Below are positions 7,701-14,378 of a stretch of DNA of 15,889 nucleotides, in pieces. Location: NCBI GenBank assembly GCA_946480635.1, contig CAMLKV010000009.1, forward strand, positions 1-15,889. The letters run 5' to 3'. The notes under the pieces were generated by a model. The model saw only the letters and a program-made list of their open reading frames with translations, ran no database searches and was not told the origin of the DNA. The first letter of the stretch is position 1; the number at the start of each line of letters is the position of its first letter. Position numbers and translations under genes: made by a program. This DNA is from an uncultured Flavobacterium sp. Its GTDB lineage: Bacteria > Bacteroidota > Bacteroidia > Flavobacteriales > Flavobacteriaceae.

Positions 7701-7715
7701 AAATTTAAATTTCAA

Positions 7716-7752
7716 GGGTTTATAATTTTGATAAAATTATAAAGAAAAACCC
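7716..7752. repeat. Perfect 11-bp inverted repeat overlapping the small-lipoprotein promoter region
   Basis: TTTATAATTTT (7719-7729), loop GAT (7730-7732), AAAATTATAAA (7733-7743), flanked outside by GGG (7716-7718) and CCC (7750-7752). It lies 35 bases upstream of the lipoprotein ATG. The left arm plus first loop base contains a -7 box. It could be a dimeric regulator site or, if transcription starts further upstream, an mRNA leader hairpin. Confidence 0.5.
7723..7730 (+). promoter_or_regulatory. -7 box (TAATTTTG) for the small lipoprotein gene
   Basis: TAATTTTG is an exact match to TAnnTTTG and sits inside the left arm and loop of the 11-bp inverted repeat. The implied transcript start is near 7736, giving a leader of about 50 bases to the ATG at 7788. 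No TTG is found at the -33 distance. Confidence 0.35.
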
Positions 7753-7787
7753 AAAGAAATTGTTGAATATTTTAAAACTGAAGAGTT

Positions 7788-8057
7788 ATGAAAAAGATCG
7801 TGTCACTTATAGTACTTGTTATTTTTATTGCATCATGTTCAAATGATGAAAATGATGAAATGCTTAATAATGAGATTAAGAAAATTGAAGAGAAAGCAGC
7901 GATAAATCCTGCATATTTAGCTAAAGATGGTGAAGGTGTTTCGTCCGATATAGATGTTGATACAGTTGTTCCTCCACCGCCACCAATTTATTCTGAACCT
8001 GGGGAACTTTGTGAAGGATGCCCTATTGATCCTCCAAAAGGGGGTACAAAACCATAA
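7788..8057 (+). CDS. Small lipoprotein upstream of a two-component system
   Basis: 89 residues. MKKIVSLIVLVIFIASC is a type II (lipoprotein) signal peptide with lipobox IASC. The mature N-terminus CSNDENDE is rich in acidic residues, as in Bacteroidetes lipoproteins exported to the cell surface. The remainder of about 70 residues is mostly disordered: a charged helix (NEIKKIEEKAAINPAYLAKDG), an acidic stretch, a proline run (VVPPPPP), and a C-terminal CEGCP motif whose two cysteines could bind metal or form a disulfide. I do not recognise a named family. It is 57 bases upstream of the histidine kinase on the same strand with no terminator between, so co-transcription and a role as ligand, regulator or target of the sensor are plausible but inferred from position only. 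Confidence 0.75.
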   Translation: MKKIVSLIVLVIFIASCSNDENDEMLNNEIKKIEEKAAINPAYLAKDGEGVSSDIDVDTVVPPPPPIYSEPGELCEGCPIDPPKGGTKP

Positions 8058-8085
8058 TCAGGTTATTTTATTTGAATATATATTG

Positions 8086-8093
8086 TAAGTTTG
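8086..8093 (+). promoter_or_regulatory. -7 box (TAAGTTTG) in front of the histidine kinase gene
   Basis: TAAGTTTG matches TAnnTTTG exactly. It ends 21 bases before the kinase GTG, giving an inferred leader of about 15 bases. Its last four bases overlap the first half-site of the inverted repeat at 8090-8118. No TTG at the standard -33 spacing is seen. Confidence 0.35.
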
Positions 8094-8118
8094 TGAGTAT
8101 TTATATCACAAATTGTGA
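8090..8118. promoter_or_regulatory. Three-half-site TTGTGA operator candidate over the kinase start
   Basis: TTTGTGA at 8090-8096, its inverted copy TCACAAA at 8106-8112, and a further direct TTGTGA at 8113-8118. The first pair is separated by 9 bases; the second and third form TCACAA-A-TTGTGA. The cluster overlaps the -7 box and contains the GTG start codon at 8115. It resembles a regulator binding site, possibly for autoregulation. In RNA the first pair could form a hairpin just in front of the start codon. Confidence 0.45.
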
Positions 8119-10160
8119 AGTTAAGATTTGTAATCTATAAAATTCTAGCCATTATATTGCTTTCATCCTGTAATTCAAAAAATGACAATCAGGAAGAAGG
8201 CGATTTGGCTGTTATGGAAATCGATAGTTTATTGACTAAGGCAAATGATTATTCTAAAACTAAAGATGAGAGATATAGACTAACTCAAAAAGTTCACAAG
8301 ATTTTAGAGAATTATCCTAATTCAAAAAAGGGAAGAGAATATTTTTTCAAATTAGCCGGGAGATACTACAATATTGAGCATTATAAAGATTATTATGATG
8401 TTTCCAAAGATGTTTATAAAATGTCTGTCGAGGCACACGATACTACAAATATTGCAAGAGGATTAAACTACATTGCGGATTATTTTTATGAGAAATTCAT
8501 TACCGACAGCGCTTATTACTATTACAGCAAGTCTGAAAAAATTTATGAAAAAATAAAGGATGATGAAGGATCTACAACGGTAAAGTTTGCTAAAGCTAGA
8601 ATTTTGTTTTTTGAGAAAGATTTTGCTGGTAGTGAGACTGTAGTAGTTGGGATTTTAAAAAATGCTATTCAAAATAAAAATTACAGACTAGTTTATGAAT
8701 GTTACTTGACTCTAGGTAATATTTTAGACGGAGTAAGCAATTTTTCTGAGTCTGAAAAATATTATAATAAGGCTTTTAAAACAACTGATTTCTTGAAAAA
8801 TGAGCCTCAATACCAACTTTTAAGAGGTCAAATTTATAATTACTTAGGAATTTTATATACCAAAAAGGGGGAGTATCAATTAGCAATAAAGTATTTACAA
8901 CAAGCATTACAATTTGCTGATTTCAAAACATCTGAACCAATATTATATTCTAATTTGATGAACAATTTAGGATATGCTATGGTAAAATCTTCAAATTTAA
9001 AAGCGAAAGATTTTCTTGATAATTCATTTAGAATAAGAGATAGTATTGGGTATGGACCAGGAATTGTAACCAGTAAATTGAGTATGTCAGAATACAATTT
9101 ATTGGAGAAAGATACTGCTTTAGCAATTAAAAATTCTTTATATTCTGCAAAATTTGCACATTCAATCAAGTTGTTTGATGATGAATTAAAAGCACTTAAC
9201 TTGCTTTCTAAAATTGACCAAAAAAACAAAGTTAATCATATGGAAAGGTATGTAAACTTAACGGATAGTTTGCATAATCAAGAGAGGGTTACTAGAAATA
9301 AATTTGCAAGAATAGAATTTGAAACAGACGAAATAATATCTGAAAAAAATGTTATTGAAGAAGAGAAAGACGAAATTTCCAAACAAAGGTGGACAATTTT
9401 AGGATTAAGTTCTATTGCACTGGTTTTTGGTTTTATGATTTATACAAATAGAATTCAAAGAGCTAAAAATAGAGAGTTGTTACTTGAACAACAACAGCAA
9501 AAAGCAAACGAAGAGATATATCAGTTAATGCTAGATCAACATAATAAAATAGATGAAGGCAGACAAGCAGAAAAGAAGAGAATAGCTCAAGAACTTCATG
9601 ACGGAATTATGAGTAAATTGACTAGCACAAGATTAAATTTATTTGTTTTGTCAAAAAGAAATGATGAAGAAACCATTAAAAAGTGTATAACTCATATTGA
9701 TGGTATACAGGAAATAGAAAAAGAAATTAGAGCCATTTCACATGATTTAAATAGAGATATATTTGCTGCAAAAGATAGTTTTAAAGCAATTATTGAAGCT
9801 CTTTTTGAAAATCAAAAAAGTATATCTGAAGCTAACTATTCAATAGAAATTGATGATAAAATTTCGTGGGAAAACATTGATAGCGCGACAAAAATGCATT
9901 TGTATAGAATATTCCAAGAATCACTTCAAAACATCTACAAATATGCAAAAGCTAAAAATGTAATGGCAAGTATTAACAAAATTGATAATCAAATTGCAAT
10001 TGAGATAAAAGATGATGGAAAGGGTTTTGATGTCAAAAAAGCTAAAGAGGGAATTGGATTAAAAAATATGAATGCTCGAATAGCAGCAATAAATGGAACG
10101 ATTACTTTTCAATCAGAAAAGGGAAAAGGAACAACGATAAAAATAAATATACCCGCCTAA
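8115..10160 (+). CDS. Lipobox-bearing TPR sensor histidine kinase (HisKA_3/NarX-like)
   Basis: 681 residues from a GTG start; the signal sequence beginning MKLRFVIYK follows immediately, supporting this start. The N-terminus ends in a lipobox (LLSSC, Cys19), so the kinase is probably lipidated. Residues about 60-390 are helical repeats of the TPR kind, clearest at about 236-270 (NYLGILYTKKGEYQLAIKYL), and lie in the periplasm. A charged coiled coil (about 395-425) leads to one membrane helix at about 426-446 (WTILGLSSIALVFGFMIYTN). The cytoplasmic part has a second coiled coil, the HisKA_3 H-box IAQELHDG with phospho-acceptor His495, and a HATPase_c domain with N-box Asn606 (ESLQN), DDGKGFD (633-639) and GIGLKN (646-651). 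It autophosphorylates and presumably passes phosphate to the response regulator 12 bases downstream. The signal is unknown. The upstream lipoprotein gene is a candidate partner. Confidence 0.92.
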   Translation: MKLRFVIYKILAIILLSSCNSKNDNQEEGDLAVMEIDSLLTKANDYSKTKDERYRLTQKVHKILENYPNSKKGREYFFKLAGRYYNIEHYKDYYDVSKDVYKMSVEAHDTTNIARGLNYIADYFYEKFITDSAYYYYSKSEKIYEKIKDDEGSTTVKFAKARILFFEKDFAGSETVVVGILKNAIQNKNYRLVYECYLTLGNILDGVSNFSESEKYYNKAFKTTDFLKNEPQYQLLRGQIYNYLGILYTKKGEYQLAIKYLQQALQFADFKTSEPILYSNLMNNLGYAMVKSSNLKAKDFLDNSFRIRDSIGYGPGIVTSKLSMSEYNLLEKDTALAIKNSLYSAKFAHSIKLFDDELKALNLLSKIDQKNKVNHMERYVNLTDSLHNQERVTRNKFARIEFETDEIISEKNVIEEEKDEISKQRWTILGLSSIALVFGFMIYTNRIQRAKNRELLLEQQQQKANEEIYQLMLDQHNKIDEGRQAEKKRIAQELHDGIMSKLTSTRLNLFVLSKRNDEETIKKCITHIDGIQEIEKEIRAISHDLNRDIFAAKDSFKAIIEALFENQKSISEANYSIEIDDKISWENIDSATKMHLYRIFQESLQNIYKYAKAKNVMASINKIDNQIAIEIKDDGKGFDVKKAKEGIGLKNMNARIAAINGTITFQSEKGKGTTIKINIPA

Positions 10161-10172
10161 AAAAATAATCAA

Positions 10173-10841
10173 GTGTCTAAACAAGTTAAAATATTAATGG
10201 TCGATGATCATCCTTCAATGATTGAAGGTTACAAAATAATTCTTTCGTATAATGATCTTGGATACGAAATTGAAACAACATCTGCGTTTAATTGTAAAGA
10301 TGCCTATGATATAATAACAAATCCTAGTAAAAAAGATTATTTTGATATTATTTTTCTAGATTATAGCTTGCCCCCTTATGAAGAAAAAAACATCACTAAC
10401 GGTGAAGATTTAGCTCTATTAGTAAAAAAGTATAGTCCATCAACAAAAATTGTAATACTTACATCTCATATAGAAACACTTATATTGTATGATATTGTAA
10501 AAAAAGTAGATCCAAATGGGCTTTTAGTAAAAAGTGACTTTACAGCAGATGAACTTTTAAAAGCTTTCGAGGCAATTGTAAACGAAGAGATTTATAATAG
10601 TGCAACAGTAAAAGCAAGTTTAAAAGAATTGCTTTCTAAAGATAATTATTTAGACGATTTTAATCGTCAAATGCTAACATTATTATCACAAGGTATTAAA
10701 ACAAAAAATCTACCACAACACATGAATTTATCCATGAGTTCTATAGAGAAAAGAAAAGTTCAAATAAAACTTTATTTAGGAATTGAAAAAGGGACTGATG
10801 AAGATGTTATTCGAGAAGCTAAAAAGCGTGGGTTGATTTAA
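10173..10841 (+). CDS. LuxR/NarL-type response regulator
   Basis: 222 residues with GTG start, 12 bases after the kinase stop and clearly in one operon. The receiver domain has the acidic pair Asp11-Asp12 (VDDHP), phospho-acceptor Asp63 (IIFLDYSLP), the Thr/Ser switch in VILTSH and the conserved Lys in LLVKSD. The C-terminal ~60 residues (FNRQMLTLLSQGIKTKNLPQ and on through MSSIEKRKVQIKLYL) form a LuxR-like helix-turn-helix. The usual 'T..EI..L...G.s.keIA' signature is divergent here (LPQHMNLSMSSIEKRK). The region after Asp63 (PPYEEKNITNGEDL) is slightly extended. It is the expected partner of the upstream kinase. Its targets may include the TTGTGA sites in front of the kinase, but that is a guess. 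Confidence 0.92.
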   Translation: MSKQVKILMVDDHPSMIEGYKIILSYNDLGYEIETTSAFNCKDAYDIITNPSKKDYFDIIFLDYSLPPYEEKNITNGEDLALLVKKYSPSTKIVILTSHIETLILYDIVKKVDPNGLLVKSDFTADELLKAFEAIVNEEIYNSATVKASLKELLSKDNYLDDFNRQMLTLLSQGIKTKNLPQHMNLSMSSIEKRKVQIKLYLGIEKGTDEDVIREAKKRGLI

Positions 10842-10855
10842 ATTTTAAAATTAAC

Positions 10856-10884
10856 AAAAAGTATGGTAAATCCGTACTTTTTTT
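10856..10884 (+). terminator. Rho-independent terminator of the two-component operon
   Basis: An 11-bp stem, AAAAAGTATGG (10856-10866) with CCGTACTTTTT (10872-10882), one T-G wobble, loop TAAAT, then T tract 10878-10884. It lies 14 bases after the response regulator stop. Confidence 0.88.
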
Positions 10885-10898
10885 CATTAGTATCAAGC

Positions 10899-10906
10899 TA
10901 TTTTTG
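10899..10906 (+). promoter_or_regulatory. -7 box (TATTTTTG) for the small membrane protein gene
   Basis: TATTTTTG matches TAnnTTTG exactly and ends 18 bases before the ATG at 10925, just after the preceding terminator. It shows that the small gene is transcribed separately, and makes an upstream TTG start at 10904 unlikely because that codon lies inside the box. Confidence 0.4.
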
Positions 10907-10924
10907 TTTGCTAAAGTCTTGCCT

Positions 10925-11236
10925 ATGAAAAATTTTTTACCCAATTCTTTTACATATTTCAAAATAGACTTGTTATTAACAACATTAGGCTTATCGGTTT
11001 TTTCTATGTTGATTATTAATCTAATAATCACTTTTTTTTCTATTCAAGATTTAATTAAGTATACAGATTTAGAAGAGTTTTCATTAGTAGTAAAAGATGG
11101 TTACTATTACGTCAATAGTTATAAAATAGAAGCGTCATTTTCATTTAATATTTTCGGAATAATTTTTCTTTGGATTATTATGATGTGGCACACTTTAAAA
11201 ACAGTAAATAAAACAATAGCTAGTTTTTTACTATGA
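10925..11236 (+). CDS. Small hypothetical membrane protein with two transmembrane helices
   Basis: 103 residues from ATG at 10925. The open frame extends upstream to a TTG at 10904, but that codon overlaps the probable promoter box. Two hydrophobic segments are clear: residues about 17-45 (IDLLLTTLGLSVFSMLIINL and following) and about 80-97 (FNIFGIIFLWIIMMWHTL). They are separated by a loop of some 35 residues with charged and aromatic residues (IKYTDLEEFSLVVKDGYYYV). The C-terminus is short and basic. I do not recognise a family. The gene has its own predicted promoter, follows the two-component operon terminator, and converges on the AlbA_2 gene with a 30-base gap that contains no clear terminator. 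Codon use is like that of its neighbours. Confidence 0.6.
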   Translation: MKNFLPNSFTYFKIDLLLTTLGLSVFSMLIINLIITFFSIQDLIKYTDLEEFSLVVKDGYYYVNSYKIEASFSFNIFGIIFLWIIMMWHTLKTVNKTIASFLL

Positions 11237-11266
11237 TTGCATTTATAATTTTTATTGCACAAACTA

Positions 11267-12403
11267 TTAGTTGTCATATTTCATTTTTCTTAAAACTCTT
11301 AGGACTTCTTTAAAACTTTCATAAACCTGAGGATATGGTTTTAGATAGTTTTTTGAATCTATTAACCTTTGTTTGGCATTTTCAAATCCGTTTAAGTAGC
11401 ATATCATAAACGAAGAAGGTAATTGTTGCAAATCTTTAAATTCTCTTTCTGTCAATTCAATCCCTTTTTCCATTTTTGTAATAAGAACTTTATTAGAGTT
11501 ATATATGTGATGCAACATCTTTTTGTTGTACTGAGGTGGTTCGAATAACATCTGATTTTCAATTTTATAATATCCATTATCAAAAAAAGTAATCGTAACT
11601 TTTTCTAAAGGATAATAACTGGTTTTGTCATTTAAGCCCAGAGGGATAAATTCAGTAATAATAAAATTATTGTCATTATATTCTATGGTTACTTCGTCTT
11701 GAGCCGAATAGAAAAGCTTTATTTGTTCATTTACCAATTCAATGTCAACCCGAGATAAATAAGTAATATCACGAACCTTTTTTTTATTTCCTGCCCAACA
11801 AACGACAAAAAGTTCCTTAAATACTTTATGTTTAGTGTCCATGTCCTTATGACGAACATTAATAAAGTCTAAAACCCCATCGAGAGTATGTGCGATACTG
11901 TTTCTTGAATTGTTTTCGATACTTATAACCGATTCAATATTTTGCTTCGAAAAAGGTATTTTGTCTTCTGTTGGTATAGTATTACTGCCTACCCTTACAA
12001 ATGTGCTATTGGCTAAAATGGTATGAATGCCTTTTTTAAAATATGCAGTTTTATGGTTGGGTTTGATAGTTACTAAACCAACAACCTTGTCTTTAGGTAA
12101 GTTTGGAAATGGTATGTTTTCGTATTGGATTTTTGGGGGATTTTCCAAAAAAGCATTTACAAGGTTTTGAATCCTGCTATCATCAAAAAAATCATCACCA
12201 ACAATTTCGTTGGTTTCATCTTCCACACCTACAACAATATATGAATTATTATTTGGGTTGGAATTGGAAAGAGCACAAATGTGTTTTAAAAACTTTCCTT
12301 TACCCTCACGAGTGTGTAAGTTTAATTGACGTTTCTTATCATAAAAACTATTCTCATCATTATGTGCAAGCAAATTTTTAATAAGAAGACGTTTATTGAT
12401 CAT
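11267..12403 (-). CDS. AlbA_2 (Schlafen/divergent AAA-4) domain protein
   Basis: 378 residues, ATG at 12403. The N-terminal ~150 residues match the AlbA_2/Schlafen-type domain: an early acidic-then-basic segment (ENSFYDKKRQLNL) where the family usually has E..xEFK, a helix LKHICALSNSN, the strand-turn YIVVGVEDETNEIVGDD characteristic of the family ('G.ivfGV.d.g.i.G'), then IQNLVNAFLENPPKIQYENI and STFVRVGSNTIP. Residues about 170-378 have no domain I can name; they are mixed alpha/beta and end in a charged helical tail. Proteins of this fold are often annotated as ATP-binding transcriptional regulators, and nucleic-acid or nuclease activity is known for Schlafen relatives. No winged helix is obvious. 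The gene is alone, divergent from the DUF4382 lipoprotein gene (72 bases apart) and convergent with the small membrane protein gene. Confidence 0.75.
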   Translation of the reverse strand: MINKRLLIKNLLAHNDENSFYDKKRQLNLHTREGKGKFLKHICALSNSNPNNNSYIVVGVEDETNEIVGDDFFDDSRIQNLVNAFLENPPKIQYENIPFPNLPKDKVVGLVTIKPNHKTAYFKKGIHTILANSTFVRVGSNTIPTEDKIPFSKQNIESVISIENNSRNSIAHTLDGVLDFINVRHKDMDTKHKVFKELFVVCWAGNKKKVRDITYLSRVDIELVNEQIKLFYSAQDEVTIEYNDNNFIITEFIPLGLNDKTSYYPLEKVTITFFDNGYYKIENQMLFEPPQYNKKMLHHIYNSNKVLITKMEKGIELTEREFKDLQQLPSSFMICYLNGFENAKQRLIDSKNYLKPYPQVYESFKEVLRVLRKMKYDN

Positions 12404-12475
12404 CTAAATGTAGGATTTGAACACTAAATTACGTTTTTTGACGTTAATATACCATTAATTTTTAATCCCAAAACT

Positions 12476-13291
12476 ATGAAAATGAATAAACTAAAATGGA
12501 TTGGTTTTTCATTATTGCTTTTTACAGCTACTTTTTTTGTAGCTTGTAATGATGATGATGATGACAGCAACAAAACATCTACAGTAAACGTAAGGATGAC
12601 TGATGCTCCTGGTGATTACGATGCTGTAAATGTTGAGGTTCTAGATGTGATGGTTAAATCCAACTCAAATACTGATGAAAATGGTTGGATAAGTATAGGG
12701 ACAGCAATTCCTGAGGTTTATAATTTATTAGATTTAACCGGAGGGGTAAATGTTTTATTAGCCGATGGAGCTGTTATTCCATCGGGGAATTTAGGTCAAA
12801 TACGTTTAATTTTAGGTGACGATAATACTGTTGTTAAAGATGGTGTCACTTATCCTTTAAAAACGCCAAGTGCGCAACAATCAGGGCTTAAACTCTTAGT
12901 GAACACTAATCTGCAGCCCGATTTTACTTATGATTTCTTATTAGATTTTGATGTAGAAAAATCTATTGTAGTTGAAGCGGGTGGTTCAGGAAATTACAAT
13001 TTAAATCCTGTAATTAGAGTGTCCACAATTGCAAACTCGGGAAGTATAAAAGGTGCTGTGACTACAACTCCCGTTGGGGTCCAAGTTTTGGCTTCAGTAA
13101 TGGTTAATGGAGTTGAAGTTTCGGCTTATACAGATGCTAACGGTAATTTTCAAATAAATGGTATTCCGGCAGGGACATACAGTTTAACGTTAACACCTGA
13201 TGCAGCTTCAGGTTTGTCAGCCGTGACAATAAGCAACGTTATTGTTGTAAACGGTCAGGCAACAGTTATTGCGCCGCAAGTTTTTCCGTAA
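12476..13291 (+). CDS. DUF4382 lipoprotein with C-terminal carboxypeptidase-regulatory-like domain
   Basis: 271 residues; ATG at 12476, with a second in-frame ATG 6 bases later. The lipoprotein signal peptide ends at lipobox FVAC (Cys24), followed by NDDDDD, an acidic tether of the type linked to surface export in Bacteroidetes. It is encoded by a run of GAT codons. DUF4382 spans about residues 35-180: it begins VNVRMTDAPGDYDAVNVEV and contains LLDLTGG, LGQIRLILGD and LDFDVEKSIV. A short Ig-like/CarboxypepD_reg domain follows (about 190-271) with TDANGNFQINGIPAGTYSL. DUF4382 has no established function. The protein is probably anchored in the outer membrane. A weak promoter-like TAATTTTT lies at 12456-12463. 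The gene is monocistronic, ending in a strong terminator. Confidence 0.88.
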   Translation: MKMNKLKWIGFSLLLFTATFFVACNDDDDDSNKTSTVNVRMTDAPGDYDAVNVEVLDVMVKSNSNTDENGWISIGTAIPEVYNLLDLTGGVNVLLADGAVIPSGNLGQIRLILGDDNTVVKDGVTYPLKTPSAQQSGLKLLVNTNLQPDFTYDFLLDFDVEKSIVVEAGGSGNYNLNPVIRVSTIANSGSIKGAVTTTPVGVQVLASVMVNGVEVSAYTDANGNFQINGIPAGTYSLTLTPDAASGLSAVTISNVIVVNGQATVIAPQVFP

Positions 13292-13306
13292 TTAAAAAAT
13301 AGTAAC

Positions 13307-13337
13307 AAAAAAGCCTTGAAGATTCAAGGCTTTTTTT
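13307..13337. terminator. Bidirectional terminator shared by DUF4382 and aldo/keto reductase genes
   Basis: A perfect stem of up to 14 bp: AAAAAAGCCTTGAA (13307-13320) with TTCAAGGCTTTTTT (13323-13336), GA at the tip (in RNA probably a 4-base AGAT loop). T tracts exist in both directions (13331-13337 on plus; complement of 13307-13312 on minus). The right arm overlaps the stop codon of the minus-strand aldo/keto reductase (13336-13338). Confidence 0.9.
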
Positions 13338-14205
13338 ATGGAACTTTTGTTCCCATACTTTCAGTCCAAATGGTAAACCAATCTTCTAAATCCATTTGTA
13401 GACTTACGGCTTTCAAAGCATTTTTTATTCTGTCTGGATTAGTGGTTCCAATAACTGGGAGTATGCCTGAAGGATGTTTTATAATCCACGATAATAGTAT
13501 CGTGTCAGTATCTGTATTATATTTTTCGGAAAGTTTTTTTAAACAAAGTCTTAGTCTTTGGGTTTGATTGTTTTCTTCTCTAAAAACGGTTCCTAATGGA
13601 TTCCAGCTCATTGGTATGATATTGTGTAATTGCATGAAATCTAAACTTCCATCGCTCATTGCTTCATGATGTGTTGCCGAAAATTGTATTTGATTAAAAT
13701 CTACATTGATACTTTTTTGAATTAATTCGGTTTGTGAAGGAGTAAAATTTGAAAGTCCAAAGCTTTTTATTTTCCCTTGTGATTTAAGTTTGTCAATAGC
13801 ACTCGCAATTTCATCTGCAACCATCAAAGGACTTGGTCTGTGTAAAAGAAGTACATCAAGATAATCAGTCTGAAGATTTTTTAATGAATTTTCGACGCTC
13901 CAAACAATGTATTCTTCAGAATAATCATAATGTTTAATGCCATAATCTCTTTTATCTGAAAGATATTTTATACCACACTTCGAAATTAATTGAATGTCAG
14001 AACGGTCAATTTTGCTTTCAGAAAAAGCTTTTCCAAAGTCTTCTTCGGTTGTATGTCCGCCATAAATATCGGCATGATCAAAAGTTGAAATGTGTTCTTG
14101 TAAACAACTTTCTATTAGTGAAATAAATCCTTTAGTGTCAAGATTTTTGCCCCATTTTCCCCATGTCATGGTGCCGGCAATAATAGGTGATAATTTAGGT
14201 TTCAA
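13336..14205 (-). CDS. Aldo/keto reductase (YdhF-like)
   Basis: 289 residues. The start is a TTG at 14205: no ATG exists between the upstream in-frame stop (14227-14229) and Met13, and the first beta strand (KLSPIIAGTMTWG) needs the residues before Met13. The AKR catalytic tetrad is complete: Asp43 and Tyr48 (FDHADIYGG), Lys76 (LISKCG) and His122 (LLLHRPS). The (beta/alpha)8 barrel continues with GLSNFTPSQ and QFSATHHEAM, and the NADPH-binding end reads VIGTTNPDRIKNAL. The pattern is that of the YdhF group of NADPH-dependent reductases, whose natural substrate is not settled. It is cytoplasmic and monocistronic. Its stop codon lies in the arm of the bidirectional terminator shared with the convergent DUF4382 gene. 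Confidence 0.92.
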   Translation of the reverse strand: MKPKLSPIIAGTMTWGKWGKNLDTKGFISLIESCLQEHISTFDHADIYGGHTTEEDFGKAFSESKIDRSDIQLISKCGIKYLSDKRDYGIKHYDYSEEYIVWSVENSLKNLQTDYLDVLLLHRPSPLMVADEIASAIDKLKSQGKIKSFGLSNFTPSQTELIQKSINVDFNQIQFSATHHEAMSDGSLDFMQLHNIIPMSWNPLGTVFREENNQTQRLRLCLKKLSEKYNTDTDTILLSWIIKHPSGILPVIGTTNPDRIKNALKAVSLQMDLEDWFTIWTESMGTKVP

Positions 14206-14237
14206 AGCGATTTGAATTAGTAGTTCTTAAAATTTGT

Positions 14238-14245
14238 CAAATATA
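14238..14245 (-). promoter_or_regulatory. -7 box (TATATTTG) for the aldo/keto reductase gene
   Basis: On the minus strand TATATTTG matches TAnnTTTG exactly, 32 bases before the TTG start at 14205. The inferred leader is about 25 bases. No TTG occurs at the -33 distance. Its position supports initiation close to 14205. Confidence 0.4.
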
Positions 14246-14378
14246 ATCCTAAACAAAGCTTAAAAATAGCCTATTTCTTTAACATTTAACGCATTATTAA
14301 CAGCATAGCACTAATTTAATTTTCAATTTGCATTGTATTATTTGAAATATTAATTTCACGACCTTAAAAAAAACAACG

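Noticed and set aside
8090..8112. Classic CRP binding site
   Set aside because: TGTGA and TCACA are present, but the spacer is 9 bases and not 6, so a standard CRP site is not supported. It is kept only as a general operator candidate.
10904..10924. TTG start for the small membrane protein
   Set aside because: The codon lies inside a TATTTTTG -7 box and the ATG at 10925 gives a natural start with a short leader.
11237..11266. Terminator between the convergent small membrane protein and AlbA_2 genes
   Set aside because: Only short AT-rich self-complementarity is seen, without a stable stem or a defined T tract, so no terminator is called.
12103..12381. Plus-strand open frame inside the AlbA_2 gene
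   Set aside because: It is antisense to the conserved N-terminal domain and its translation is low-complexity, rich in His, Phe and Tyr.
13316..13567. Plus-strand open frame antisense to the aldo/keto reductase C-terminus
   Set aside because: It begins inside the bidirectional terminator hairpin and shows no family signature.
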